From positions 1 through 39,376 of the forward strand of contig CBDUQS010000007.1 in NCBI GenBank assembly GCA_965369815.1: a stretch of DNA of 39,376 bases, written 5' to 3'. A program made the position numbers and the translations under genes. The DNA comes from DAOWGG01 sp965369815 (lineage in GTDB: Bacteria; Patescibacteriota; Gracilibacteria; UM-FILTER-43-11). The notes under the pieces were generated by a model that saw only the letters and a program-made list of their open reading frames with translations, did no database searches and was not told where the DNA came from. Positions within the stretch are counted from its first letter, which is position 1. The number at the start of each line of letters is the position of its first letter. Positions 1 to 7,284 of this stretch are shown here, one piece after another.

Positions 1-392
1 TACCTTACAATACAACCGTTAACTCTATGGGGGTTTATACTGTCCAGGTCAAAACAACTGATATTAATCTGGGGATATACAGTGACAGCAACGGACCTAA
101 TACCCTTTTGGGCCAAACCGGCACACAGTCTGCCGTAAGCACTGCAGACTTCGGATTCAATTCTTTCAGCTTGACCAGCCCACTCAACATATCTACTGCA
201 GGTTACTATTGGGCAGCATTGGCCCTAGGGTCAGTTATGCCAAAAGGAGCTACTCTTGGTAGTGCTGATGACCGCTTTATGCCTTACCGCACTCAATCTA
301 AAGCCGCCGGCAGTACCACTTTACCCTCAACTTCTACACCTGCCGCTGTAGGAGGTGTTAATAACCTGCCCTACTTCGCCGCATTCGAATAA
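1..392 (+). CDS. C-terminal part of an unidentified, possibly surface or tail-like protein (5' truncated by window edge)
   Basis: The frame is open from base 3 and ends at TAA 390-392, so the ATG at 27 is probably internal and the gene starts outside the window. The visible 130 residues are rich in Ser, Thr, Gly, Ala and Asn with few charged residues, a composition common in beta-structured surface or appendage proteins. No catalytic motif is visible and the family is not recognised. The gene runs convergently towards the SLH-protein gene, with a 71-bp gap containing a weak inverted repeat (ATCACT/AGTGAT). The surface-protein idea rests only on composition and on the neighbouring SLH gene. 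Confidence 0.55.
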   Translation, partial: PYNTTVNSMGVYTVQVKTTDINLGIYSDSNGPNTLLGQTGTQSAVSTADFGFNSFSLTSPLNISTAGYYWAALALGSVMPKGATLGSADDRFMPYRTQSKAAGSTTLPSTSTPAAVGGVNNLPYFAAFE

Positions 393-463
393 AAAGCATC
401 ACTGATTTGGATATATTTTAAAATAACCGAGTGATAGATTTGGTATAATAAGATCCAGCATTA

Positions 464-1501
464 TTATTCCCCATCCCCACCTACTTGTACCAATATCTCC
501 CCAGCACGATCTTTAATGTGCCGTGCAATGGGCTGAGTAGCATTATTGGCTTCCCAAGCCTCAGTAGCCTTGTCGATCGACTTATTTGCCCACTCCGCAG
601 CAGAAGTGTAATCCTTTTGAATTCCATAAATAAAAGCATCAACGAGCCAATCATAAGAACGAGCCAGCTTAGCCGCTCCAAGCACAACGTTATTATCCGA
701 CATATTCTTATAGGCCTGCTGAGTTAAATCGACTGCTAACTCAGAAGCACGTTTTGCTTGAGTAACTTTGTTAGCTGCAATATAAACTTCAATTTGAGCC
801 ATCTCAGCCTCCGCTCGATGAAGGAGGAATTGAGTATCTTTACTGCCTTTGATTAAAATCAACAAATACATCATGTCCGAAACCTCACCACGAGTAAGAA
901 GTTTGCTTGGATTCAGATTTTCTTGATCGTCTTTTGTAACCAAGCCAACTTTAAACGCATAGTTCAAATAAGGAGCGAACCACGCATCGTTAGTAACATC
1001 GGCAGAAACAACCTCACCCTCTTCAAGCTCAACTGGCTTAATTTCATTCGCCATCAAAAGCATTTTCAAAAATTCCGCTTTATTTACCTGTCGACTAGGA
1101 GCAAAAGTACCATCAGCGTCATTTCCTTTTACAATCCCCAAAGCTTTTGCTTTCATGACAAAACGAGCAAACCAATCATCTTTCTGAAAATCAGGAAAAT
1201 CCACCTCCCCAAACTCCTCAGGAGCTTCAACATTAGACCCTCCTAAAATAACTTTAAGCACCTCCGCACGATTGATTGGGTTATCGGGTTTAAAGCTTCC
1301 ATCAGGATATCCACTTAAAACACCTGCTTCTGCCAAATGAGTAACGGCAACATAAGAATTATGAGTCCGAAGAACATCTGGAAAATCAACAACCGTCTTA
1401 ATTCCGGAGGAAGTTTGAGCCTCTTCAGCAAAAACATTAGAAAAAGAGACAGTTAGTAGGAGAACCGCCAATGCTAGACTTAAAAATTTTCGAATTTTCA
1501 T
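464..1501 (-). CDS. Secreted S-layer-homology (SLH) domain protein
   Basis: This 345-residue protein starts with a clear Sec signal peptide (basic n-region MKIRK, hydrophobic core to about residue 22, cleavage probably after VFA at 23-25). Three SLH domains follow at about 40-88, 102-152 and 169-215; each starts FPD, DFPDF or DVTNDAW and ends in an NRAE, NKAE or TRGE helix. SLH domains of this kind bind cell-wall polymers, so the protein is probably held at the cell surface. The last 125 residues are predicted helical and rich in Ala and Glu, resembling TPR-like or coiled helices, without a recognised domain. A possible promoter lies just upstream. The gene is separated from the ribosomal operon by a palindromic element and a terminator and is likely transcribed alone. 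Specific role unknown. Confidence 0.85.
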   Translation of the reverse strand: MKIRKFLSLALAVLLLTVSFSNVFAEEAQTSSGIKTVVDFPDVLRTHNSYVAVTHLAEAGVLSGYPDGSFKPDNPINRAEVLKVILGGSNVEAPEEFGEVDFPDFQKDDWFARFVMKAKALGIVKGNDADGTFAPSRQVNKAEFLKMLLMANEIKPVELEEGEVVSADVTNDAWFAPYLNYAFKVGLVTKDDQENLNPSKLLTRGEVSDMMYLLILIKGSKDTQFLLHRAEAEMAQIEVYIAANKVTQAKRASELAVDLTQQAYKNMSDNNVVLGAAKLARSYDWLVDAFIYGIQKDYTSAAEWANKSIDKATEAWEANNATQPIARHIKDRAGEILVQVGGDGE

Positions 1502-1528
1502 AGTTATTTTTTTATTTTTAGTATCAAA

Positions 1529-1555
1529 ATTTTACCATAAATCACCATAAATCAA
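1529..1555 (-). promoter_or_regulatory. Possible promoter of the SLH-protein gene
   Basis: On the minus strand TTGATT (1550-1555) and TAAAAT (1529-1534) are separated by 15 bp, about 28 bp upstream of the ATG. The spacing is shorter than ideal, so this is a weak call. Confidence 0.35.
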
Positions 1556-1587
1556 AAGAAAAACTAAAAGTTAACGACCCACATCAG

Positions 1588-1723
1588 CACGACCCCCTCG
1601 TCTCGATGTCTCGGGACACTCCCCCTTGGCTAAGGGGGAGATTTTATGAGGAATAATACTATAACAATCTCCCCCTCGATTGATGGGGAGCCGACTCACA
1701 GCGGTGAGACGGAGGGGGTCGTG
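1588..1723. repeat. MITE-like palindromic element with 17-bp terminal inverted repeats
   Basis: The 136-bp element is bounded by CACGACCCCCTCGTCTC (1588-1604) and its inverse at 1706-1723, which carries one inserted base. It contains two further C-rich hairpins: CTCCCCC/GGGGGAG at 1619-1640 and CTCCCC/GGGGAG at 1669-1690. It is much more GC-rich than its surroundings and has no coding potential. Elements of this style are common as dispersed palindromes in metagenomic bacterial genomes. No transposase is adjacent; the Y1 transposase gene at 16112-16762 is a conceivable partner, but this is only an inference. Confidence 0.7.
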
Positions 1724-1742
1724 ACAGAGAGTATCTAGCCAT

Positions 1743-1775
1743 AAAAAGCTCACCGAATTTCGATGAGCTTTTTAA
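1743..1775. terminator. Bidirectional intrinsic terminator after rpsG
   Basis: AAAAAGCTCA pairs with TGAGCTTTTT around a loop of about 11 nt, with A-runs and T-runs on both sides, so it can work in both directions. It lies 18 bp beyond the rpsG stop and would end the minus-strand rpoB-to-rpsG transcription unit. It implies that fusA and tuf are not co-transcribed here. Confidence 0.85.
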
Positions 1776-1792
1776 AAGATTTTTACAAACAA

Positions 1793-2257
1793 TTATCGTC
1801 GGTTATATCGAGCGAAATGAGCAAACGCCTTATTGGCTGCTGCCATTCGGTGAACATCTTCACGCTTTTTAAAAGCGGTTCCTGTTTCATTGCTAGCGTC
1901 ATTAAGTTCCTGAGCAAGCTTTTCAGCCATACCCTTCCCTTTTTTAGTACGACAAGCACCAATGATCCAACGTACACATAATGTAGCCTGACGCTTTGGA
2001 GTCACTTCTATGGGAATCTGGTAAACAGATCCACCTACACGACGTGCACGCACCTCCATGTTAGGTTTTACGTTATCAAGTGCTTTCTGAAATACAGAAA
2101 TAGGATCGGTTTTTCCTTGATCACGTAAAATTTTCATTGCGTCTTGGAAAATACGACGAGAAACAGATTTTTTTCCTGCCTTCATCATGCAGTTAATAAA
2201 TTTTTCCTGTAATTCAGATGAATCTTCTGGAATATATTTAGCTTTCTTCTGAGCCAT
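1793..2257 (-). CDS. rpsG: 30S ribosomal protein S7
   Basis: S7 nucleates assembly of the 30S head by binding the 3' major domain of 16S rRNA and contacts the E-site tRNA. The 154-residue length is normal (about 156). Family features are visible: the N-terminal segment leading into KFINCMMKAGKKS, the ARRVGGSVYQIP beta-hairpin region at about 93-104, and the C-terminal KREDVHRMAAANKAFAHFARYNRR. It follows rpsL in the usual str-operon order, but the expected fusA and tuf are replaced by a terminator 18 bp after the stop. The ATG at 2257 is followed directly by the basic MAQKKAKY N-terminus. Expression is presumably driven by the rpoB promoter region. Confidence 0.97.
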   Translation of the reverse strand: MAQKKAKYIPEDSSELQEKFINCMMKAGKKSVSRRIFQDAMKILRDQGKTDPISVFQKALDNVKPNMEVRARRVGGSVYQIPIEVTPKRQATLCVRWIIGACRTKKGKGMAEKLAQELNDASNETGTAFKKREDVHRMAAANKAFAHFARYNRR

Positions 2258-2289
2258 GATTGATTAAGATTAAATTTAGTAGTTAGTAA

Positions 2290-2366
2290 TTTGTCATCGC
2301 GAAGCGAGACTCCGTTCGCGGAGTAAGTGGTAATTTTTCGAATTTCGAATTTCGAATTTCGAATTT
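2290..2366. repeat. Intergenic small hairpins and (TTTCGAA)n tandem repeat between rpsL and rpsG
   Basis: The 114-bp spacer holds the hairpins TCGC-GAA-GCGA and ACTCCG-TTCG-CGGAGT and then about four copies of a 7-bp TTTCGAA unit at about 2336-2366. The same unit recurs at 24664-24694 and inside pbpC at about 12427-12439, so it is a dispersed genomic repeat. Confidence 0.7.
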
Positions 2367-2371
2367 AAGTT

Positions 2372-2788
2372 TTATTTCGGCTTCTTCGCTCCATAGCGAC
2401 TTCGACCTTGCTTACGATCCTGAACCCCCTGAGTATCAAGAACACCACGAACAATGTGGTATCGAACACCCGGTAAATCTTTTACACGACCTCCTTGAAT
2501 CACTACAACCGAGTGCTCCTGAAGATTGTGCCCTTCTCCCATAATGTAAGCGGTTACTTCCTCTCCATTGGTCAATCGAACACGAGCCACTTTACGAAGC
2601 GCCGAATTCGGTTTCTTAGGAGTACGAGTGGTTACCTTTACGCAAACCCCACGTTTTTGAGGAGCCCCCTTATCAAGAGAGACTTCACGGTTCTTAAGAG
2701 AATTAAAAGTATATTGCAAAGCAGGAGATTTACTCTTCTTTTTTTGAGTGCCTCTGGATTTGCGGACTAATTGGTTTATTGTAGGCAT
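2372..2788 (-). CDS. rpsL: 30S ribosomal protein S12
   Basis: S12 sits at the decoding centre and affects tRNA selection accuracy. At 138 residues it is slightly longer than the E. coli protein (124). Diagnostic segments are present: PTINQLVRKSR at the N-terminus, TPKKPNSALRKVARVRLTNG with the conserved lysine associated with streptomycin response, GEGHNLQEHSVVVIQGGRVKDLPGVRYH with the aspartate that is methylthiolated in many bacteria, and a basic C-terminal tail. It lies 66 bp downstream of rpoC and 114 bp upstream of rpsG, on the same strand and probably in the same transcript. No unusual residue is seen at the classical resistance positions. Confidence 0.97.
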   Translation of the reverse strand: MPTINQLVRKSRGTQKKKSKSPALQYTFNSLKNREVSLDKGAPQKRGVCVKVTTRTPKKPNSALRKVARVRLTNGEEVTAYIMGEGHNLQEHSVVVIQGGRVKDLPGVRYHIVRGVLDTQGVQDRKQGRSRYGAKKPK

Positions 2789-2854
2789 AACTGGGTGATA
2801 AAAATTATAAATTAAAAATTGTAAAAATTAAAAAACAGATGTTTTTTATTGGTT

Positions 2855-5800
2855 TTATTTTTGATGATCTTTCAAGTATTGCTGCTTATAAATTTCACCA
2901 GCGGGAATCAATTTACCAATAATTACGTTTTCTTTCAAGCCTTTAAGTAAATCGACCATTTTTGTGGTAGAAGCTTCTACTAACACACGGATGGTTTCCT
3001 GGAAGGAAGCCGCTGATAGCCAGCTCTCCGTCATGATAGCGATACGAGAGATTCCAAGGAGTAAAGGATCCACAATTGCCTCCTGCTTCTTAGACGCTTT
3101 TAGGTCTAAATTCACACGCTCAAGCTGAGAAACAGTAATGGTTTCACCTGTTAAGAATTCGCTATCACCAGGGTGAACAACACGAACTTTTGAGAACATT
3201 TGTTTAATAATAATCTCAATATGCTTGTCATTAATAGTTTGCCCCTGAGAAGCATAAATGTGCTGAACCTCCATCATAATATAACGCTGAACGGTATGAA
3301 CATCGGTTAAATGAAGAAGCTCTTGTAAATTCAAATGACCACGATTCAAAGGAGTTCCTTTTCCAATCAGCTGACCATTGGTAACTTCAGGGCGAACACG
3401 ATGACCAAAGGTATAAACACGAACTTGCTCTTCATTGTGTTTAATGATCAATTTATGACCCTCTACTTTTGTCACCTTTCCATCAATCTTAGCCTTGATA
3501 GTACCCTTATCTTTAGTAGAACGAGCCAAAATTTGTTTCGCTTTGATCTTGTCTCCTTTTTTAACAGAAACCTCGTAATTTTTAGGAATATTGTAATCAT
3601 CACTCTCAATTTCCTGCTCAAGAATAGAAACTTCGACCAAATCTTTTTTGTGTTTAATGCTAACTTTTCCATCAATTTCAGCAAGCGTCGCATTCGCACG
3701 AGGAGGACGAGCTTCGAAAAGCTCTTCCACACGAGTCAAACCTTGAGTAATATCCGCTCCTTCCGCAACTCCACCCATGTGGAACGTACGCATCGTAAGC
3801 TGAGTACCCGGCTCCCCGATACTCTGAGCAGCAATAATTCCAGCCGCCGCACCAAGATCAACCGTATGATTGGTTCCAAGATCACGACCATAACACTTCT
3901 GACAAATACCATTTTCAGTCTTACAGGTCATAATTCCACGAAGTTCAACCTCATCAATCTTAAGTTCATTAAGCTGACGAAGGATTTCATTGTCAATTTC
4001 TTGACCCACTTCAGCAATCACTTCACCTGTTTTAGGGTGAACAATTGGCGCAATAAGTGTTCGCCCGTAAATACGTTTTTCAAAACTTTCACCAATCTGA
4101 TCACTCTCTTCACGAGTGATAAGGTGCTTGTGTTCTGAGCCACAGTCAGGCTCTTTAATAACCACATCCTGAACCGCATCCACCAAACGACGAGTGAGGT
4201 AACCCGCTTCAGCCGTTTTAAGCGCTGTATCCGATTTACCCTTACGTCCTCCATGCGTTGCAATAAAGTATTCAAGAATTGAGAAGCCACCTTTCAAATT
4301 GGATTTAATAGGCAACTCAATCGTTTTACCACTCGGATTCGCCACCAAACCTTTCATTCCACAAAGCTGTGTAATCTGTCCCCAGTTACCACGAGCCCCT
4401 GAGTCAATCATATAATGAATATGATTTTCTGGGTTTTCTTCAAACTTCTTAACCATATCAATGGTAATATCACTCTTAAGTGCAGACCACGTACGAATCG
4501 CATGATTATAACGCTCTTCTTCGGTAATCCAACCTTTCCAATATTGATTATTAATTTTCTTAACTTTTTCATCAGCAATAGCAATTTTACCCTCACGCTT
4601 AGGAGAAGTAACCATATCAGAAACAGCAATAGAAAGACCTGATTTCGTTGCGAATTTGAATCCGATACGTTTAAAATCATCAGCCATAATCGCTGTCGCC
4701 TCAGGGCTTACTTTTTCTAGAGATTTAGCAAGAAGGTCTTGTAAACCACTCTTACCAATTGTTTCATTCACAAAACGAAGCTCTTGAGGTAAAAAAGTGT
4801 TAAAAATAACACGACCCACGGTTGTTTCATGAATTTCCCCATCAAAACGAGCTTTAATTTTAGCGTGCAAATCAACGTAACCCATTCGATAAGCATTCAC
4901 TGCTTCATCGGTATTACTGAAAACCATTCCCTCACCTGTCTTACTATCAAGCATTTTGGTAAGGAAATAAATTCCCAACACCATATCCTGAGAAGGAGTT
5001 ACAATCGGCTCACCCGCAGAAGGTTTAAGTAGATTGTGAGAAGAAAGCATAAGTTTTTTAGACTCAGTCTGAGCCAAATCGGATAAAGGAAGATGAACCG
5101 CCATCTGATCTCCATCGAAATCCGCATTAAACGCCGCACAAACCAATGGATGAATCTGAATCGCTTTTCCTTCGATTAGAACCGGCTGGAAAGCCTGGAT
5201 ACCCAAGCGATGAAGCGTAGGAGCACGGTTTAAAAGAACACAACGATCCTTGGTTTCTTTTTCTAAAATATCCCACACCTCTTTTTTTCCAGCATCAATC
5301 AAACGCTCAGCTCCTTTCACATTATGAGCATGCTCATCACGAATCAACTGACCAATAACAAAAGGTTTGAAAAGCTTAAGCGCCATTTCTTTCGGAAGCC
5401 CACACTGGTGAAGTTTAAGATTTGGCCCTACCACAATTACAGAACGACCAGAATAATCCACACGTTTACCAAGCAAGTTCTGACGGAAACGACCTTGTTT
5501 ACCTTTAAGCATATCAGAAAGAGATCGAAGTTTTCGTTTGTCTCCTGCCATAAAGGCGCTTTTTCCCCCACGAGGCTGGTTGTTAAATAGAACGTCCACC
5601 GCTTCCTGAAGCATACGCTTCTCATTACGACAGATTACTTCCGGAGCACCAATCGCCATCAATCGTTTTAAACGATTGTTACGGTTAATCACACGACGAT
5701 AAAGATCATTCAAATCACTCGCCGCAAAACGACCTCCATCCAATTGAACCATTGGTCGTAGATCTGGTGGAATAACAGGAAGCTGAGCAATCACCATCCA

Positions 5801-6793
5801 TTCAGGACGCATTCCTGATCGCTGAAGGGCATTGGCAAAACGAATTCGTTTGTTCAGTTTTTTCTGACGTTGACCCGTACTCTGAACATACTCTTCTTGA
5901 AGTTTTTTAATATATACTTCTAAATTGATCAGCTCAAGGATCTGACGGATTGATTCAGCACCCGTTCCAGCACGGAAAGCGTGACCGAATTTCATAGAAA
6001 GCTCACGATATTCAAGCTCACCCAAAACCTTGCCAGAAGCAAGACTTTCAATTTCCTCTTTTGCCTGATTATGTTGTTCATCTAATTCTTCAATTTTCTG
6101 AGCGAAAGAATCTTCAAGCTTCAAAAGATCATCAACAGGAAGCTCTTCGGAAGTATCCCCTTCATTCGCTTCAACCTCTCCTTTCTTTCCTTTTTTACCA
6201 CGTTTAGCTAGTTTAAATTCAGTTTCTTTCTGCTTAAGCTCTTCTTGAATTTGCTTTTTGTAAGAAACATAATCTTTTTCCAATTGAGCAAGAATATCTC
6301 CCTTAGCGTCTTCATCAACACTAATTACAATATAAGCCGCAAAGTAAATCACCTGCTCAATCGCCTTAATAGGTAAGTCGAGAAGAAGACCGATACGACT
6401 TGGTGTAGAGCGCAAAAACCAGATGTGTGTTACTGGAACCGCAAGGCTGATATGCGCCATACGTTCACGACGAACAATAGAACGAGTGACTTCAACACCA
6501 CATTTTTCACAAACCACACCTTTATAACGAATACGTTTGTATTTACCACAATAACATTCCCAGTTTTTAGTAGGACCAAAGATTTTTTCACAAAACAAAC
6601 CATCGCGTTCTGGCTTTTGAGTACGATAATTGATAGTTTCAGGTTTTGTTACCTCCCCATGAGACCAAGACAATATATCATCCGGACTTGCGATGGATAA
6701 AGTGATTGAATCAAACTCATCATGCTTTTTTTGGGATTTTTGCATAGAATTGAAAAATGAAATTAAATACGGTTTTAGGTTTGTCATTCTCAT
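2855..6793 (-). CDS. rpoC: DNA-directed RNA polymerase subunit beta'
   Basis: This is the catalytic beta' subunit. The N-terminal zinc site is C80/C82/C95/C98 (CYCGK...CEKC). The Mg-binding NADFDGD motif lies at 556-562, with D558, D560 and D562 as metal ligands. The second zinc site (MTCKTENGICQKCYG plus an upstream Cys) is intact, as are the trigger-loop and bridge-helix region around GEPGTQLTMRTFHMGG. The 1312-residue length is within the family range. A charged, Lys/Glu-rich coiled-coil insertion occurs at about residues 185-250. The annotated start is the first of several ATGs (residues 1, 3 and 17); an inverted repeat, TCCCGATAAATCGGGA, abuts the first ATG, so the start is uncertain. 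The gene follows ssb rather than rpoB directly. Confidence 0.97.
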   Translation of the reverse strand: MRMTNLKPYLISFFNSMQKSQKKHDEFDSITLSIASPDDILSWSHGEVTKPETINYRTQKPERDGLFCEKIFGPTKNWECYCGKYKRIRYKGVVCEKCGVEVTRSIVRRERMAHISLAVPVTHIWFLRSTPSRIGLLLDLPIKAIEQVIYFAAYIVISVDEDAKGDILAQLEKDYVSYKKQIQEELKQKETEFKLAKRGKKGKKGEVEANEGDTSEELPVDDLLKLEDSFAQKIEELDEQHNQAKEEIESLASGKVLGELEYRELSMKFGHAFRAGTGAESIRQILELINLEVYIKKLQEEYVQSTGQRQKKLNKRIRFANALQRSGMRPEWMVIAQLPVIPPDLRPMVQLDGGRFAASDLNDLYRRVINRNNRLKRLMAIGAPEVICRNEKRMLQEAVDVLFNNQPRGGKSAFMAGDKRKLRSLSDMLKGKQGRFRQNLLGKRVDYSGRSVIVVGPNLKLHQCGLPKEMALKLFKPFVIGQLIRDEHAHNVKGAERLIDAGKKEVWDILEKETKDRCVLLNRAPTLHRLGIQAFQPVLIEGKAIQIHPLVCAAFNADFDGDQMAVHLPLSDLAQTESKKLMLSSHNLLKPSAGEPIVTPSQDMVLGIYFLTKMLDSKTGEGMVFSNTDEAVNAYRMGYVDLHAKIKARFDGEIHETTVGRVIFNTFLPQELRFVNETIGKSGLQDLLAKSLEKVSPEATAIMADDFKRIGFKFATKSGLSIAVSDMVTSPKREGKIAIADEKVKKINNQYWKGWITEEERYNHAIRTWSALKSDITIDMVKKFEENPENHIHYMIDSGARGNWGQITQLCGMKGLVANPSGKTIELPIKSNLKGGFSILEYFIATHGGRKGKSDTALKTAEAGYLTRRLVDAVQDVVIKEPDCGSEHKHLITREESDQIGESFEKRIYGRTLIAPIVHPKTGEVIAEVGQEIDNEILRQLNELKIDEVELRGIMTCKTENGICQKCYGRDLGTNHTVDLGAAAGIIAAQSIGEPGTQLTMRTFHMGGVAEGADITQGLTRVEELFEARPPRANATLAEIDGKVSIKHKKDLVEVSILEQEIESDDYNIPKNYEVSVKKGDKIKAKQILARSTKDKGTIKAKIDGKVTKVEGHKLIIKHNEEQVRVYTFGHRVRPEVTNGQLIGKGTPLNRGHLNLQELLHLTDVHTVQRYIMMEVQHIYASQGQTINDKHIEIIIKQMFSKVRVVHPGDSEFLTGETITVSQLERVNLDLKASKKQEAIVDPLLLGISRIAIMTESWLSAASFQETIRVLVEASTTKMVDLLKGLKENVIIGKLIPAGEIYKQQYLKDHQK

Positions 6794-6808
6794 CCCGATA
6801 AATCGGGA
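6793..6808. repeat. Palindromic repeat TCCCGATAAATCGGGA at the rpoC start
   Basis: This is a perfect 16-bp palindrome whose end overlaps the first rpoC ATG. An identical palindrome occurs at 26656-26671 inside another 5' untranslated region. In the mRNA it would form a hairpin covering the usual ribosome-binding region of rpoC, so it could affect initiation or favour the internal ATG at residue 3 or 17. Confidence 0.75.
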
Positions 6809-6833
6809 GGAATCTGTATATAAAAGTTAAGAA

Positions 6834-7277
6834 CTAGCCTTTCTCAGAAGGAGAATCTGAATCAGGATCAAAGGATTCATCAGCAGTGAAATGATTCGAA
6901 TCATCAAAGCTGAGATCAGAATCACTCTGAGGCCGTTTGTCGAGCATAATCATGTCGTAAATCACAATCTCGGTCTTGAAAATCTTGACCCCTTCAGGGG
7001 AATCCCACGAACGGGTTTTTAAATACCCTTCTGTGTAAATCAGTTTCCCTTTTTTAAGGTATTGATCGCAAATTTCAGCCAACTTTCCCCAGACAACAAG
7101 GTTGTGGTACTCCGCCAAAGATTGCTTTTCTCCTTTAGAAGTTACCCATTCACGGTTTGTTGCCAAACCAAAGGTGGCAACCGATTGTCCACTCGCTGTC
7201 TGCTTTACCTCAGGATCACGAGTAACATTTCCAACCAAAATGACTTTATTAACACTTCTCATATTTTGAATTAGCAA
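6834..7277 (-). CDS. ssb: Single-stranded DNA-binding protein
   Basis: This is an SSB-family OB-fold protein that would protect single-stranded DNA in replication, repair and uptake. Family features include VNKVILVGNVTRDPEVK, GQSVATFGLATN, the aromatic EYHNLVVWGKLAEI segment and the GKLIYTEGYLKTRSW strand. The acidic tail (DSDSDSPSEKG) is present, but it lacks the DDDIPF-like tip of E. coli SSB that recruits partner proteins. The start at 7277 gives 147 residues; the ATG at 7262 (MRSVNK) fits the family better, giving 142. It lies 7 bp after rpoB and 40 bp before rpoC, so it is clearly in that operon, an unusual place for ssb. It ends at TAG. Confidence 0.93.
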   Translation of the reverse strand: MLIQNMRSVNKVILVGNVTRDPEVKQTASGQSVATFGLATNREWVTSKGEKQSLAEYHNLVVWGKLAEICDQYLKKGKLIYTEGYLKTRSWDSPEGVKIFKTEIVIYDMIMLDKRPQSDSDLSFDDSNHFTADESFDPDSDSPSEKG

Positions 7278-7284
7278 TTAGTAA

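Noticed and set aside
432..448. TATAAT-like promoter on the plus strand after the first gene
   Set aside because: No plus-strand gene follows; the SLH gene is on the other strand.
923..1246. Long antisense ORFs within the SLH, rpoC, rpoB and pheS genes
   Set aside because: They are opposite strongly conserved proteins and have atypical Ser/Phe/Arg-rich composition.
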